A stretch of DNA of 35,132 nt from Halobacteriales archaeon QS_8_69_73 (GTDB lineage Archaea; Halobacteriota; Halobacteria; Halobacteriales; Haloarculaceae): assembly GCA_003022945.1 (NCBI GenBank), contig PXRZ01000010.1, positions 1 to 35,132 of the forward strand. Direction: 5' to 3'. Both the position numbers and the translations under genes were made by a program. Below, in pieces: positions 23,157 through 30,649 of the stretch. The notes beneath the pieces are model-generated. The model was not told where the DNA came from. It did not search any database and saw only the letters and a program-made list of their open reading frames with translations. Within the stretch, counting starts at the first letter, position 1. The number at the start of each line of letters is the position of its first letter.

Positions 23157-23591
23157 TCACTCGAACTCGCCGTCGCGGATCTCGGGTTCGGCCTGGTGGG
23201 CCATGTTCACCTGCAGGTCCGGCAGGTGCAGCGCGAGGTCGGTCGTCGTGATGATGCCGACGGCCGACCCCTCCTCGACGATGGGGAGCTTCTTGACGCC
23301 GTTGTGACCCATCCGCTCGGCGGCCGCCTGGATGGTGTTGCCGCGGCGGATGGTCACGACGGGGTCGGTCATGTGCTCCGTCACCGGCGTCGTGGGGTCG
23401 AGTTCCTCGCCGACGGCGGCGACGACGTCCGACTCGGTGACGATGCCGCGGACGCGGTCCTCGCCGACGATCAGCGAGCCGATTCCCTCGGCGTCGAGCG
23501 TCCGGGCGGCCGCCGCGAGCGTCGCGTCCGCCGGGACCGTCTCGACCGGCGTGGTCATCAGCTTCTCGACGGTTGCATCTGGTTCGGCCAT
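23157..23591 (-). CDS. Two-CBS-domain protein
   Basis: The 144-residue protein consists almost entirely of a CBS pair: first domain from VEKLMTTPVETVPADATLAAAARTL to GIVTESDVVAAV, second from VTEHMTDPVVTIRRGNTIQAAAERM to GIITTTDLALHL. Such domains bind adenosine nucleotides (AMP, ATP, SAM or, in some proteins, c-di-AMP) and act as sensors. It is 45 bp downstream of the mscS-like gene and in the same direction as dacZ, so it could be part of a nucleotide-sensing osmotic module. That link is inference. The ATG at 23591 begins directly before the first domain. Confidence 0.9.
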   Translation of the reverse strand: MAEPDATVEKLMTTPVETVPADATLAAAARTLDAEGIGSLIVGEDRVRGIVTESDVVAAVGEELDPTTPVTEHMTDPVVTIRRGNTIQAAAERMGHNGVKKLPIVEEGSAVGIITTTDLALHLPDLQVNMAHQAEPEIRDGEFE

Positions 23592-23636
23592 ACCGCACGA
23601 ACCGTGGGCGCGGGCTTAAACGTACCTGGTTTGGGG

Positions 23637-24422
23637 TTAACCACGGACCCGCGTCGCCCCCTTTCGTAGCACCTTCCGGTTGGGGATGAGGTACTCCTCG
23701 CCGTCGCTCTCGACGAGCGTGACGAAGATGTCCATCTCCTGGACGATGCCCCGGCTGCCGTCTATCTCCACCTCGTCGCCGATGCTGTACGGCTCCACCA
23801 GCAGGAGGTAGACGCCGGCGGCGGCCGACGACAGGAGGTCCTTGAACGCGAGGCCGCCGAGAAAGAACAGTCCGAAGGCATACGCCGCCAGCATGATGAG
23901 CAGGGCGCCGGTGGCGACCCGGAGCTGCGACAGCGCGACCAGCGTGGCGATGTACAGCACCGAGTACTTCACCAGCCGCGGGATGACGGTCACTTCGGGG
24001 AGTTTGACGCTGCGGAGCCGCTCGCCGACGACGATTTCGGCCTTGTCGCCGACGAGGACGCCGACGATGACGACGAGTACGGCGACGAACAGCCGGGCGA
24101 GGAACTGATTGACCGTGAAAACGAGCGACCGGGACGGCGCGATGTCGAGCGTCTCGACGACGTACAGCGCCCCGAAGAGGAGCAAAAAGACGCCGCACAC
24201 CTGCGAGACGAGCCCGACCGTCGAGCTGCCGACGCCCTGTGCGGCCCGCTCGAAGGCCGTCCCCTCGACGGCTTCGTCGACGCCGACCCGGAGCAGCACC
24301 CGCCGGACGATCCAGACGGTGCCGCCCCAGACGGCGAGCCCGCCGACGACGAGTGCGACCGCCAGCGTGAGGTTGCCACCGTCGAGGGCCAGCCCCTCGA
24401 ACTGCTCGGGGACGGACTGCAT
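23637..24422 (-). CDS. MscS-family mechanosensitive ion channel
   Basis: The 261-residue protein has four or so hydrophobic helices in the first 170 residues, then the MscS pore helix and beta domain: YAFGLFFLGGLAFKDLLSSAAAGVYLLL, then YSIGDEVEIDGSRGIVQEMDIFVTLV and GEEYLIPNRKVLRKG. MscS channels open under membrane tension and release solutes during hypo-osmotic shock. It starts at 24422, two bases after the dacZ stop, so the two are almost certainly co-transcribed and perhaps translationally coupled. The C-terminal cytoplasmic cage is short compared with E. coli MscS. Confidence 0.9.
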   Translation of the reverse strand: MQSVPEQFEGLALDGGNLTLAVALVVGGLAVWGGTVWIVRRVLLRVGVDEAVEGTAFERAAQGVGSSTVGLVSQVCGVFLLLFGALYVVETLDIAPSRSLVFTVNQFLARLFVAVLVVIVGVLVGDKAEIVVGERLRSVKLPEVTVIPRLVKYSVLYIATLVALSQLRVATGALLIMLAAYAFGLFFLGGLAFKDLLSSAAAGVYLLLVEPYSIGDEVEIDGSRGIVQEMDIFVTLVESDGEEYLIPNRKVLRKGATRVRG

Positions 24423-24424
24423 GC

Positions 24425-25234
24425 TCAGTACTCCTCCGGGTCGAGCTCGAGGACGATCTCCCCGCCGGAGAAGGCCCGGACGAGCCCGTCGGACTCCGAC
24501 AGCACCACCGCCACCGCGTTCGTGTCCCGCGTGATGGCGCCGGCGGCCATGTGGCGGGCGCCGAGCCCCTTTGGGATGTCGACGCCCTCGGCGGCGGGCT
24601 CGAGGTAGCGGTACGAGGAGACGATCTTCCCGGCGTCGCTGACGACGAAGGCACCGTCCAGCCGGGAGAACTCCTTCAGCATCACGTCGACGATGGGGTC
24701 GCCGACGTGGACGTGGCTCTTCTCGAAGGGGTTGTACGACAGCGGCCGGGAATTGTTCATCACTTTCCCGGCGTCGCCGACGACGAACAGCGCGCCGACG
24801 CGCTTGCCCTTCTGGCCCTTCTTGCCCAGCTCGATGGCCACCTCGAAGACGTTCCGGATGACCTCCGGATCGGCCCGGCTGTTGACGAACAGCCCGTACA
24901 CCCCCGAGTGGTCGAAGTCGCCGGCCCGGACCCGCGTGACGGTGTCGATGTCGTCGGCGAACAGCTCCGCCGCACAGCCGACCTGGTCGCCCTCCTCGAG
25001 ATAGCCGTCGTCGAGCCCGCCCTCGACGCCGAATCGGATGCGCTCCCGGAGGCTCCGGAACTCTAGCGGCAGCTCCACGTACCGCTCGGCGTCGACGGCG
25101 TTCTCCGGTGCGACCACGACGACCGGCGGCTCCGCGTCCGCGAACGACTCGTGGACCGACGCGCTCGGCGAGAAGAGAAAGACGCTGTCGACGTCGGCGA
25201 CGATGTCATCCAGCAGCGCTCCGAGTTCGTCCAT
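24425..25234 (-). CDS. dacZ: Diadenylate cyclase DacZ (c-di-AMP synthase)
   Basis: DacZ makes cyclic di-AMP from two ATP; in archaea this nucleotide is tied to osmotic balance. The 269-residue protein has an N-terminal domain of about 115 residues and a C-terminal DisA_N catalytic domain. The catalytic motifs are DGAFVVSDAGKI (DGA at 193-195) and GLGARHMAAGAITRDTNAVAVVLS (GARH at 225-228, with Met after His where bacterial enzymes have Arg). The ATG at 25234 is preferred to an adjacent GTG. CTTTTTCC about 27 nt upstream may be the TATA box. It is the first gene of a run with mscS, a CBS protein and a small membrane protein. Confidence 0.92.
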   Translation of the reverse strand: MDELGALLDDIVADVDSVFLFSPSASVHESFADAEPPVVVVAPENAVDAERYVELPLEFRSLRERIRFGVEGGLDDGYLEEGDQVGCAAELFADDIDTVTRVRAGDFDHSGVYGLFVNSRADPEVIRNVFEVAIELGKKGQKGKRVGALFVVGDAGKVMNNSRPLSYNPFEKSHVHVGDPIVDVMLKEFSRLDGAFVVSDAGKIVSSYRYLEPAAEGVDIPKGLGARHMAAGAITRDTNAVAVVLSESDGLVRAFSGGEIVLELDPEEY

Positions 25235-25369
25235 CACACCTTTATCACATCAAACAGGAAAAAGCGTTTTGGGGGGTCCGACGTGCGGCAGACGGGTATC
25301 ACCGAACGGACAGATCATCCGACCGGCGCCCGTCGGAGAGTCCATGCCCGCCGGCCGCCTGCCGGCGGC

Positions 25370-25600
25370 ATGCGCGTCGCCGTCCTCGGCGTCGGCTACG
25401 CCGGCCTGACGGTCGCCCGCCGTCTTGAGCGGCGGCTCCCCGAGGAGGCCGACCTGGTTGCCGGCGACTCCGGGACCCACCTCGTCCAGCACGAACTCCA
25501 TCGCGTCGTCCGGCGACCGTCGCTGGCGGAGGCGATCACGGTGCCGCTGTCGGCGACTCTTGAGTGGGCCGAGATCCGTTGGGCCCGGGTTGTCCGTCGA
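25370..25600 (+). pseudogene. NADH dehydrogenase-like (NDH-2) N-terminal fragment
   Basis: The first 75 or so residues, MRVAVLGVGYAGLTVARRLERRL, then THLVQHELHRVVRRPSLAEAITVPLS, look like the N-terminus of a haloarchaeal FAD-dependent NADH dehydrogenase, including an FAD-binding GxGxxG motif (GVGYAG at 7-12). After about residue 75 the frame turns into Arg-rich shadow sequence and a different frame becomes coding-like, so the gene is broken by at least one frameshift. None of the later NDH motifs is seen in this frame. It lies immediately upstream of the unidentified segment at 25590-26018. Confidence 0.55.
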
Positions 25601-26018
25601 TTCCGGGGCCGTCGGCGACGGCGCCGTCGCACGAGTCAGCCCGGCCGTGGTCAGCGGCGACCCCGCGCGGGCACTGGAGGCGGTCATCGGCGCCGGTCAT
25701 CCCGGGTCGGTCGGCGCCGTCGAGGCGGCGACGACGCTGGTCCGGGAAGAACTCGATTGGCCGGACGCCGACCCGCTCGACCCCGCCGTCGCGGCGGCCG
25801 TCGCCGGCGCCGTGCCGACGGACGCAGCCGACCCCTCGACGCTCGGCGCGCTCGGGCGACACGTTCTCGGCCCGACCGTCGAACTGTCGACGGCCGCCCT
25901 GGGCGAGGGAACTGTCGACCTCACCGGGCTGACGCGGCCGACCGACCGGGACCATCTCGGAGCCCCGGCGAACCGGCTGTCCCGGGGGCCGTTCGGCCCC
26001 GGCGGCGGCGACCGGTAA
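25590..26018 (+). pseudogene. Unidentified coding-like segment, probably part of a broken gene
   Basis: From a possible TTG at 25590 this frame has strong haloarchaeal coding character (acidic, Ala-rich, G/C at third positions): VSPAVVSGDPARALEAVIGA, TTLVREELDWPDADPLDPAV, STLGALGRHVLGPTVELSTA, ending in a Gly/Pro-rich tail and TAA. I do not recognise the family. It may be the continuation of the gene begun at 25370 after a frameshift, or a separate gene that lost its start. No typical start codon, promoter or conserved motif settles this. Confidence 0.35.
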
Positions 26019-26134
26019 TGTCGCAGTCGAGTGGTCCTCGCGGATCGGCGGAGCCCGGGTCGGCCCGGGTTCGGCTACGGGGACGGAGCGGTGAGGCGAG
26101 TCTCGTCGCCGCGCGTCGAGAAGGCGTCGGAGCG

Positions 26135-26311
26135 TTACCTGGCGTCCTGCAGGGACCGAACGGTATCGGACATGAGCCATCGGTCCTCCTCGTCGGGATC
26201 CTCGATGCAGAGCGCGTAGAAGCTGTCGCGTCCCTCGTCGACCGAGATGCGGTAGCCGCTGCTCGTCAGTGACGCGCCGTCGCGACCCACGTCCAGCGTC
26301 GATTCGTTCAC
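26135..26311 (-). CDS. Small hypothetical protein of 58 residues
   Basis: The likely product starts at a GTG at 26311 (VNESTLDVGRDGASLTSSGY) and continues through RISVDEGRDSFYALCIEDPD to SDTVRSLQDAR. A TATA-like TTATTTTT at about 26334-26341 lies 23-30 nt before this GTG, matching a leaderless transcript. The longer in-frame extension to 26434 uses a TTG and overlaps the trpB promoter, so it is less likely. The protein is acidic, soluble and has a single Cys. No family is recognised. It is divergent from trpB. Confidence 0.6.
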   Translation of the reverse strand: MNESTLDVGRDGASLTSSGYRISVDEGRDSFYALCIEDPDEEDRWLMSDTVRSLQDAR

Positions 26312-26440
26312 GTACGCAGTTCGGTGTTCGGCAAAAATAACCCGCACGGTTTCCCATGGAGCCCAAACCGGTTCCCGGCCGGTCGATGTCCGATTCCGCC
26401 CACCGATATACTTTTTCCGATTACCGTCCGACAAGGCGGT

Positions 26441-27601
26441 ATGTCAGAGTCCGGGCAGTTCGAGGGGTTCGGCGGTCGACACGTTCCGGAGCCGCTGGAG
26501 GAGCCGCTGGAGCAGCTGGCGACGGCCTTCGAGGAGATCGTCCCGACCGAGCGGTTCCAGAGGCGGTTCCACCACCTCCTGGGCCACTACGGCGGCCGGC
26601 CGACGCCGGTTTACCACGCCGAGACCCTCAGCGAACGGTACGGCGCGGAGATATACTTCAAACACGAGGACCTGCTGCACGGCGGGGCACACAAGCTCAA
26701 CAACACGCTCGGCCAGGGACTGCTGGCCGAGGAGGCCGGCAAGGAGCGGCTCATCGCCGAGACCGGCGCCGGCCAACATGGCACCGCGACGGCGATGGTC
26801 GGCGCGATGCTCGACCTCCCGACGAAGATCTACATGGGCGAAAAGGACATCGAGCGCCAGGAGATGAACGTCTTCCGGATGCGGCTGCTCGGCGCCGAGG
26901 TCGAGCCGGTCACCCGCGGCGACGAGGGCCTCGCCGAGGCCGTCGACGCCGCCCTCGAGGACTTCGCCGCCAACATGGACGACACCCACTACCTCGTCGG
27001 CAGCGCCGTCGGCCCCGACCCGTTCCCGCGGATGGTCCGGGAGTTCCAGTCGGTCATCGGCCGCGAGGCCCGCGAGCAGATCCGGGAGCTGCACGGCGAG
27101 TTGCCGGACGCCTGCGTGGCCTGCGTCGGCGGCGGCTCCAACGCCATCGGTCTGTTCCACGCGTTCAAGAACGACGACGTGATGTTCTACGGCGCCGAGC
27201 CGGGCGGCCGGGGGGACGCCGAACACTCCGCGCCGCTGTCGAAGTCGGAGACCGACGACCCGCAGGTGTTCCAGGGGATGAAAACCCGCATCATCGACGA
27301 CGACACCGACAACCACTCCGTTTCGGCGGGGCTGGACTACCCGGCCGTCGGCCCCGAACACGCCGCCCTGCAGGAACTCGGTCGCGCGGAGTACCACGGC
27401 ATCGGCGACGAGGAGGCCCTGGCAGCGTTCAAGGAACTCAGCCGCGCCGAGGGTATCATCCCGGCGTTGGAACCGGCCCACGCCGTCGCCCTCGCGAAGA
27501 AGCTCGCCGCCGAGGACCGCCACGACACGCTGCTGGTCAACCTCTGCGGCCGCGGCGACAAGGACATGCAGACCGCCGCCCGGAAGTTCGACCTGGACTG
27601 A
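26441..27601 (+). CDS. trpB: Tryptophan synthase beta chain, stand-alone copy
   Basis: TrpB joins indole and serine to make tryptophan with pyridoxal phosphate. The 386-residue length fits TrpB1. The cofactor lysine is K85 in HGGAHKLNN, the substrate loop is ETGAGQHGTATAM, and the phosphate-binding loop is CVGGGSNAIG. The IYMGEKDIERQEMNVFRM segment is also typical. No trpA or trpC is adjacent; the neighbours are unrelated and on the other strand. This may therefore be a second copy, or a beta subunit working with an alpha subunit encoded elsewhere. ATATACTT at about 26405-26412 can serve as TATA box for an ATG at 26441. Divergence from the usual sequence (EMNVFRM instead of RPNVFRM) is noted. 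Confidence 0.92.
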   Translation: MSESGQFEGFGGRHVPEPLEEPLEQLATAFEEIVPTERFQRRFHHLLGHYGGRPTPVYHAETLSERYGAEIYFKHEDLLHGGAHKLNNTLGQGLLAEEAGKERLIAETGAGQHGTATAMVGAMLDLPTKIYMGEKDIERQEMNVFRMRLLGAEVEPVTRGDEGLAEAVDAALEDFAANMDDTHYLVGSAVGPDPFPRMVREFQSVIGREAREQIRELHGELPDACVACVGGGSNAIGLFHAFKNDDVMFYGAEPGGRGDAEHSAPLSKSETDDPQVFQGMKTRIIDDDTDNHSVSAGLDYPAVGPEHAALQELGRAEYHGIGDEEALAAFKELSRAEGIIPALEPAHAVALAKKLAAEDRHDTLLVNLCGRGDKDMQTAARKFDLD

Positions 27602-27697
27602 GCCAAACGCCGCGCCGCCGCGCTCGACGTCCGCTCGGGCGCGCACCGCTTCCGATCCAGCCTCTCGGTCCGGCCCAGCCGCGGCCCGCGAGCCGTC

Positions 27698-28141
27698 TCA
27701 GCCGAGTTCCTTCTCGAAGTGGACGAGTTCGTAGTCGCCCTCGGTCGACTCGCCGGCGACGGCGTACCCCTCGTCGGCGTAGAACTCGACGGCCGCCGCC
27801 TGCCGTCGTGCGGTCGTCGCCAGCATAGGGTCGAACCCCGCCCGCCCGGCGGCGGTCTCCAGCGCTCGCAGCAGCCGCCGGCCGTACCCCCGGCGCTGGC
27901 ATGACGGCGTCACGCGCATCCGGTGGAGCTCCGCCGCCCCCTCGATCGTCCGCTCGTCGTCGTGGCCGGCCGCCGCCGGCACGAACCCGCCCATCGCGAC
28001 CAAGGCGCCGGTGCCGGGGACGTCCGCCGGGTCGGTGCCCGTGTCCCGCAGCGCCAGTTCGTGCAACTGCCAGACGGCGTCGGCGTCCCGCCGGTCGTAC
28101 TTCCGGAGCGAGAGCGGTGGCTCGTCCGTATCGGCGTCCAT
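27698..28141 (-). CDS. GNAT-family N-acetyltransferase
   Basis: The 147-residue protein is a GCN5-related acetyltransferase, using acetyl-CoA to modify an amine on an unknown substrate. The acetyl-CoA pyrophosphate loop is in ELHRMRVTPSCQRRGYGRRLLRALE (the QRRGYG motif). The N-terminal beta-alpha region is SLRKYDRRDADAVWQLHELAL, and the C-terminal AAVEFYADEGYAVAG is also typical. An ATG at 28141 is preferred over an adjacent GTG. It is convergent with trpB. The substrate cannot be inferred. Confidence 0.88.
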   Translation of the reverse strand: MDADTDEPPLSLRKYDRRDADAVWQLHELALRDTGTDPADVPGTGALVAMGGFVPAAAGHDDERTIEGAAELHRMRVTPSCQRRGYGRRLLRALETAAGRAGFDPMLATTARRQAAAVEFYADEGYAVAGESTEGDYELVHFEKELG

Positions 28142-28250
28142 CACTGCGCGGACGATGGAACGGGGCCGTGTTCAGCCTTCGTCTTCCGGCGGGTCGGTTG
28201 CGCCGCTCCTCGCGGGGTCGCTCTATTCTTCGATTCGGGAACTCGCTCGA

Positions 28251-28304
28251 TGCACGGGACCGGATTCGAACCGACGGACATCTGCGGGACAGCGTTCTAA
28301 CACG
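28251..28304 (-). repeat. tRNA-Leu-like 3'-half fragment, candidate attachment-site remnant
   Basis: On the minus strand this reads from the anticodon loop to the 3' end of a leucine-type tRNA: TTAGAACGCTGTCCCGCAG, then the T-arm GTTCGAATCCGGTCCCGTGC and a discriminator A. It aligns with the 3' half of the intact tRNA-Leu at 29637-29721 with scattered differences. No 5' half is present. Fragments of this kind are left when an integrase inserts into a tRNA gene. The surrounding gap 28142-28494 has no supported gene. Confidence 0.65.
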
Positions 28305-28494
28305 GATTGTGGCTCTGAGCCAAATCTGTGGCATCCGCCGGCTTGACTCGTTGGAAACTCCGAATTTTCGTGCCCTGTCGGTGAATTCACCACGTCACAA
28401 GACCTATGATATAGTCACTGAGCCATCAAATCCGTGTAAAATAAACCGATAGGGGTAGTAACGAATCTGATAACGTTTGCGTCAATACAGTAGC

Positions 28495-28851
28495 ATGAAC
28501 CGAAATCTACTCCTCACCGGAATACTGACCATCACAGCACTGAGTGCCGGCTGTACGAGTTTTACCTCGACGGAGTCTCCGACACCGACCGAGCCGCCGC
28601 CGCAGCTCGAAATCAGAGCCGCATCTCAGCACGACGTGGCCGTGACGATCTCGGAGGACCCGGACACAGGCTCCATTTTGCTCGATCGGACGTTTGCCGT
28701 TCAACCGGGAGAGACGCTCCGGTTCGACGACACCCTCGCCGAAACTGCCAGGTATGCTGTATCAGTCCGTGTAGAGAGCGGTGACTCGTGGAACCGGACG
28801 GTCGTGCCGGGAACAGGTACGTCATTGAGATTACTGCCGACGGAGAGATGA
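28495..28851 (+). CDS. Small secreted lipoprotein, hypothetical
   Basis: The 118-residue product begins with a Sec-type signal (MNRNLLLTGILTITALSAGC) ending in a lipobox, with Cys20 the likely lipid-anchored residue. A Thr/Pro/Ser-rich spacer (TSTESPTPTEPPP) follows, then a compact beta-rich domain of about 80 residues (VAVTISEDPDTGSILLDRTF, VQPGETLRFDDTL). This layout is common among haloarchaeal cell-surface proteins, but I do not recognise a named family. TATA-like CTGATAAC lies about 27 nt upstream of the ATG at 28495. The region is visibly less GC-rich than the core genes, consistent with acquired DNA. Confidence 0.75.
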   Translation: MNRNLLLTGILTITALSAGCTSFTSTESPTPTEPPPQLEIRAASQHDVAVTISEDPDTGSILLDRTFAVQPGETLRFDDTLAETARYAVSVRVESGDSWNRTVVPGTGTSLRLLPTER

Positions 28852-29367
28852 GGATAGCCATGTAACCGGAACGCCGGCAGTTACGTAACCGTCGAATATT
28901 AAGTCGTTTCCGGCAGTTTTCGCTCACTGTACTGATATTTAAGCCACTCGCAGCATTCCCGACGCTGACGGAGCGACTGACAGAACTCGGTCTGCTTTCG
29001 GAATGGACATCCCCTTGCCGTCAGCAAGCCAGAACTTCTGGTAACCGGACTGTCGACGTGTCTGGGAGCTATTCCGGCACGTGAACGCCTCGGCTGCCGA
29101 TCTCGCCGCCAAATACGGTGAAGTGGACCCTGCGGGACAGTTCGCCGACTCTATGCCGAACGAGTGCGAAGTCTGCTCAAACCTACGAGACGCTCGGCAT
29201 CGCCGACTTGCGCCGCCGATCTTGCTCGCGCTCGGAATCGCGGTCAGTCTGGGAGACTGAGCCGACCCGGATCCGGACGTGCTCGCTTCGCTGCGCGCCC
29301 GGTAGGGTTCCAAATCGGCTCTGCTCTCTCACTTTGGCCGACTCGCTGCGTTCGTCGGCTTCCGCTC
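28852..29367. other. Gene-poor stretch inside the tRNA-bounded island
   Basis: No intact gene can be supported. One plus-strand frame, about 29070-29261, has coding-like content (HVNASAADLAAKYGEVDPAG, then QFADSMPNECEVCSN) but lacks a conventional start and recognisable motifs. A frame near 28945-29000 (LAAFPTLTERLTELGLLSEW) is also protein-like and quickly interrupted. These could be pieces of a broken gene of an integrated element. Confidence 0.35.
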
Positions 29368-29636
29368 GTGCGCGGGACCGGATGGAGACTGGAGCGAGAC
29401 ATTCCTGCTTGGGCCTCTGGCCCTGCGCGGGCTGTGACTCGCAGGGTTCGACCCGACGCCTGCTCTCTCGCTCGTCTGCTATGCTCTCTCGCTCAGTGCG
29501 CGGGACCGGATTCGAACCTCGCCGAGACGGTTGTACTCGCTCACTCCGTTCGCTGCGCGCACTGCAACTCGTCTGGTTCGAACTGACGCCCGCTCCTTCC
29601 TTCGTTTTTCTCGCTCCGCTCGAAAACCTCAGTCAG
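29368..29636 (-). repeat. Degenerate tandem repeats carrying the tRNA-Leu 3' end
   Basis: The last bases of the tRNA-Leu gene recur downstream of it (to the left). The tRNA itself and 29493-29518 share 26 identical bases starting TCAGTGCGCGGGACCGG, exactly 140 bp apart. A 16-base piece recurs at 29368-29383. Between them a second landmark, GGTTCGA(A/C)C(T/C)GACGCC, recurs near 29445 and 29575. The units are therefore about 130-140 bp each. They look like stacked remnants of integration or duplication events at the tRNA 3' end. Confidence 0.7.
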
Positions 29637-29721
29637 TGCGCGGGACCGGATTCGAACCGGCGGACCCCTACGGGACAGCGTCCTAAGCGCTGCGCCGTTG
29701 GCCTGGCTTGGCTACCCGCGC
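29637..29721 (-). tRNA. tRNA-Leu (anticodon UAG)
   Basis: The 85-nt gene folds as a class II tRNA. The acceptor stem GCGCGGG pairs with CCCGCGC, discriminator A. The D-arm region is GCCAAGCCAGGCCAACGGC, the anticodon arm is CAGCG-CTTAGGA-CGCTG with anticodon TAG (reading CUA), and a long variable arm and the T-arm GCCGGTTCGAATCCGGT follow. No intron is seen. The long variable arm and discriminator A fit leucine. CCA is not encoded. Its 3' end is duplicated downstream, marking it as an integration site. Confidence 0.95.
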
Positions 29722-29760
29722 GCGGCCATTCGTACCGCCGTCGCGGAAAAGTACCTGTCG

Positions 29761-30270
29761 TTACCGCCCGGCCCGGTCCCGGATGCGCTCGACGAGGCCC
29801 TCGAAGTCGGCCGTCGGCTCGACGTCGCGGACTTCCTCGCCGACCCGCAGTTCGCCGGGGTCGATCACCCGCGCGCAGATGCCGCCGCGGCCGTCGCCGA
29901 GGGCGTCGGCGACGCCCGCCTCGCCGGCGACGTCCTCGACGTGCCGACACGGCGGCCGCGGACGGGTGCCCTCGAACGTCGCCGCCCCGAGCCGGAACCG
30001 ACACTCCAGTAGGTCGTGGACGTCGCCGCCGCGGACGACCAGGTTGCGCCGGTGGCGGCCGTCCGTGAGGTCGATGCCCGTCGTCTCGCGTATCTCCGCC
30101 AGCGCCTCGGCCTGCACGAATGTCACCTCGCAGACGTCGAACGGCGAGTAGTAGCCCCGGCCGGTGCAGTAGCGGTCGCCGGCCAGCCCGCCCTCGACGG
30201 CCTCGACGGTCTCCCGCGGCTCCATCGGCTCGCCTTCGGCCTCGGCGACGAGAATCCTCTCGAGACGCAT
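29761..30270 (-). CDS. MOSC-domain protein
   Basis: The 169-residue protein is a stand-alone MOSC domain, the C-terminal module of molybdenum-cofactor sulfurases, thought to carry or transfer sulfur to metal centres. It shows GGLAGDRY near residue 27, RRNLVVRGGDVHDLL in the middle and the conserved cysteine segment PRPPCRHVEDV. The start at 30270 (MRLERILVAEAEG) begins the domain. The ATTTAAG element near 30310 lies between it and the divergent TFB-like gene and could act in either direction. No molybdenum-cofactor genes are adjacent. Confidence 0.88.
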   Translation of the reverse strand: MRLERILVAEAEGEPMEPRETVEAVEGGLAGDRYCTGRGYYSPFDVCEVTFVQAEALAEIRETTGIDLTDGRHRRNLVVRGGDVHDLLECRFRLGAATFEGTRPRPPCRHVEDVAGEAGVADALGDGRGGICARVIDPGELRVGEEVRDVEPTADFEGLVERIRDRAGR

Positions 30271-30340
30271 ACCGGCTCTCGGGACGCGAGACACAAGGTT
30301 CCGCCGACGATTTAAGTTCGCGGACGCCTGACACGCGAGC

Positions 30341-30649
30341 GTGTATCGCGCTCGCGACCGGGTCGAAAACGAGGAGTGGGTGGCCGCCATCGACGACGCG
30401 GCCGAGCGGCTCGAGCTCGGCAGCGAGGCGAAGTCCCGGGCGGTCGACCTGTTCCTATCGACGGTGCCGGCCGAGCGCCGTTCGAAGCGGGCGGCCGTCG
30501 CGGCGAGTCTCTACGCCGGCGCGCTCATCGCCGGCGACCGCCGCTCGCAGTCGGCCGTCGCCGACGCCGTCGGCGTCGCCCGGCTGACCGTCCAGCAGCG
30601 CTGGAAGGAACTGCTGCGGGAGGCGGGGCTCGAACCGCCGACGTGGTGA
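30341..30649 (+). CDS. Single cyclin-fold TFIIB-like protein
   Basis: The 102-residue protein resembles one cyclin-like repeat of archaeal transcription factor B: AAERLELGSEAKSRAVDLFL, then AAVAASLYAGALIAGDRRSQ, AVADAVGVARLTVQQRWKEL. Full TFB has a zinc ribbon, a B-finger and two such repeats of about 90 residues each, so this product cannot replace TFB. It may modulate promoter use or be a specialised DNA-binding protein. The GTG at 30341 follows a TTTAAG box (30311-30316) by about 27 nt, supporting a leaderless GTG start. The stop abuts the convergent coaD stop with no gap. Confidence 0.82.
   Translation: MYRARDRVENEEWVAAIDDAAERLELGSEAKSRAVDLFLSTVPAERRSKRAAVAASLYAGALIAGDRRSQSAVADAVGVARLTVQQRWKELLREAGLEPPTW

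Noticed and set aside
26315-26434. Longer form of the 58-residue protein from a TTG
   Set aside because: The extension overlaps the trpB TATA box, and the TATA-to-GTG spacing at 26311 fits a leaderless start better.
28251-28304. A second functional tRNA gene
   Set aside because: Only the half from the anticodon loop to the 3' end is present; no 5' acceptor or D-arm partner can be found upstream.
29118-30068. Long plus-strand open frame across the tRNA-Leu gene
   Set aside because: It crosses a tRNA gene and the opposite strand of the MOSC gene, and its translation is Arg-rich.
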